Shown here piece after piece: positions 6,371 to 6,471 of a stretch of DNA of 6,471 nucleotides. The DNA is taken from assembly GCA_013002595.1 (NCBI GenBank), contig JABDJG010000142.1, positions 1 through 6,471 of the forward strand, in the 5' to 3' direction. Below the pieces are notes generated by a model that did no database searches, was not told where the DNA came from, and worked only from the letters and a program-made list of their open reading frames with translations. How positions within the stretch are numbered: the first letter of the stretch is position 1; every line of letters starts with the position of its first letter. The DNA is from Hyphomicrobiales bacterium (GTDB lineage Bacteria; Pseudomonadota; Alphaproteobacteria; Rhizobiales; Aestuariivirgaceae). Both the position numbers and the translations under genes were made by a program.

Positions 6371-6471
6371 ATGATGCTTGCGACAACTGAGATGACGGCA
6401 GCTTTATTGGCGGCAGGCCTGATTTTGGCCAGCCCGGTATTTGCCCATGACGACCTAGACAAGGCGTTCGC
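6371..6471 (+). CDS. N-terminus of an unidentified exported protein, cut by window edge
   Basis: An open frame from ATG 6371 runs without a stop to the window end (33 full codons). It encodes a convincing export signal: a hydrophobic core AALLAAGLILA and a cleavage motif SPVFA followed by HDDLDKAF. The start is uncertain: ATG codons at 6371, 6374 and 6392 are all in frame, and none has a strong ribosome binding site (GAGG at 6351 is too far from 6371). The n-region lacks Lys or Arg, which is unusual for a Sec signal and may mean that the start is misjudged. An in-frame TGA at 6341 limits upstream extension. Too little is visible for a family call; a small periplasmic protein such as a cytochrome c or metal-binding protein is only one possibility. 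Confidence 0.6.
   Translation, partial: MMLATTEMTAALLAAGLILASPVFAHDDLDKAF

Overview
The window looks like part of the chromosome of a Gram-negative, probably alphaproteobacterial, organism. The evidence is moderately high GC with C/G-rich third positions, Sec signal peptides on several products, a PQQ-dependent periplasmic dehydrogenase, and short-chain dehydrogenases of types common in alcohol- and ring-degrading Proteobacteria. The taxon is an inference; no rRNA or marker gene is present.

Left part (1-3821, probably to 4614): a divergent PQQ-linked alcohol oxidation locus. On the minus strand, truncated by the window edge, is an exported quinoprotein alcohol dehydrogenase. It has a vicinal Cys-Cys pair and the Asp-X-Asp signature associated with lanthanide rather than calcium cofactors. 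A 179-bp intergenic region with an excellent 13-bp palindrome separates it from a plus-strand operon. That operon encodes a seven-bladed YVTN-type beta-propeller protein (GTG start) and, overlapping it by 11 nt, a periplasmic ABC-type substrate-binding protein. Both belong to families known to accompany PQQ-dependent alcohol catabolism. The ATPase and permease that normally accompany them do not follow; a short-chain dehydrogenase gene (3856-4614) takes that place.

Right part (4689-6095): a two-gene minus-strand operon convergent with the first. It encodes a BadH-like short-chain dehydrogenase (2-hydroxycyclohexanecarboxyl-CoA dehydrogenase type, TTG start) followed by a DsbA-fold protein of the 2-hydroxychromene-2-carboxylate isomerase family. 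Upstream is a divergent intergenic region (6096-6370) carrying two copies of a CACTNAGTG palindrome 16 bp apart. The start of an unidentified exported protein runs off the right edge on the plus strand.

Working model (inference): the quinoprotein oxidises an alcohol in the periplasm. The propeller and binding protein supply or sense a substrate or metal for it, possibly a lanthanide. The cytoplasmic SDR and isomerase genes process downstream or unrelated ring-derived intermediates. There is no mobile element, CRISPR array, tRNA or rRNA. The most notable points are the Asp-X-Asp quinoprotein facing an orphan propeller/binding-protein pair, and the two operator-like intergenic regions.
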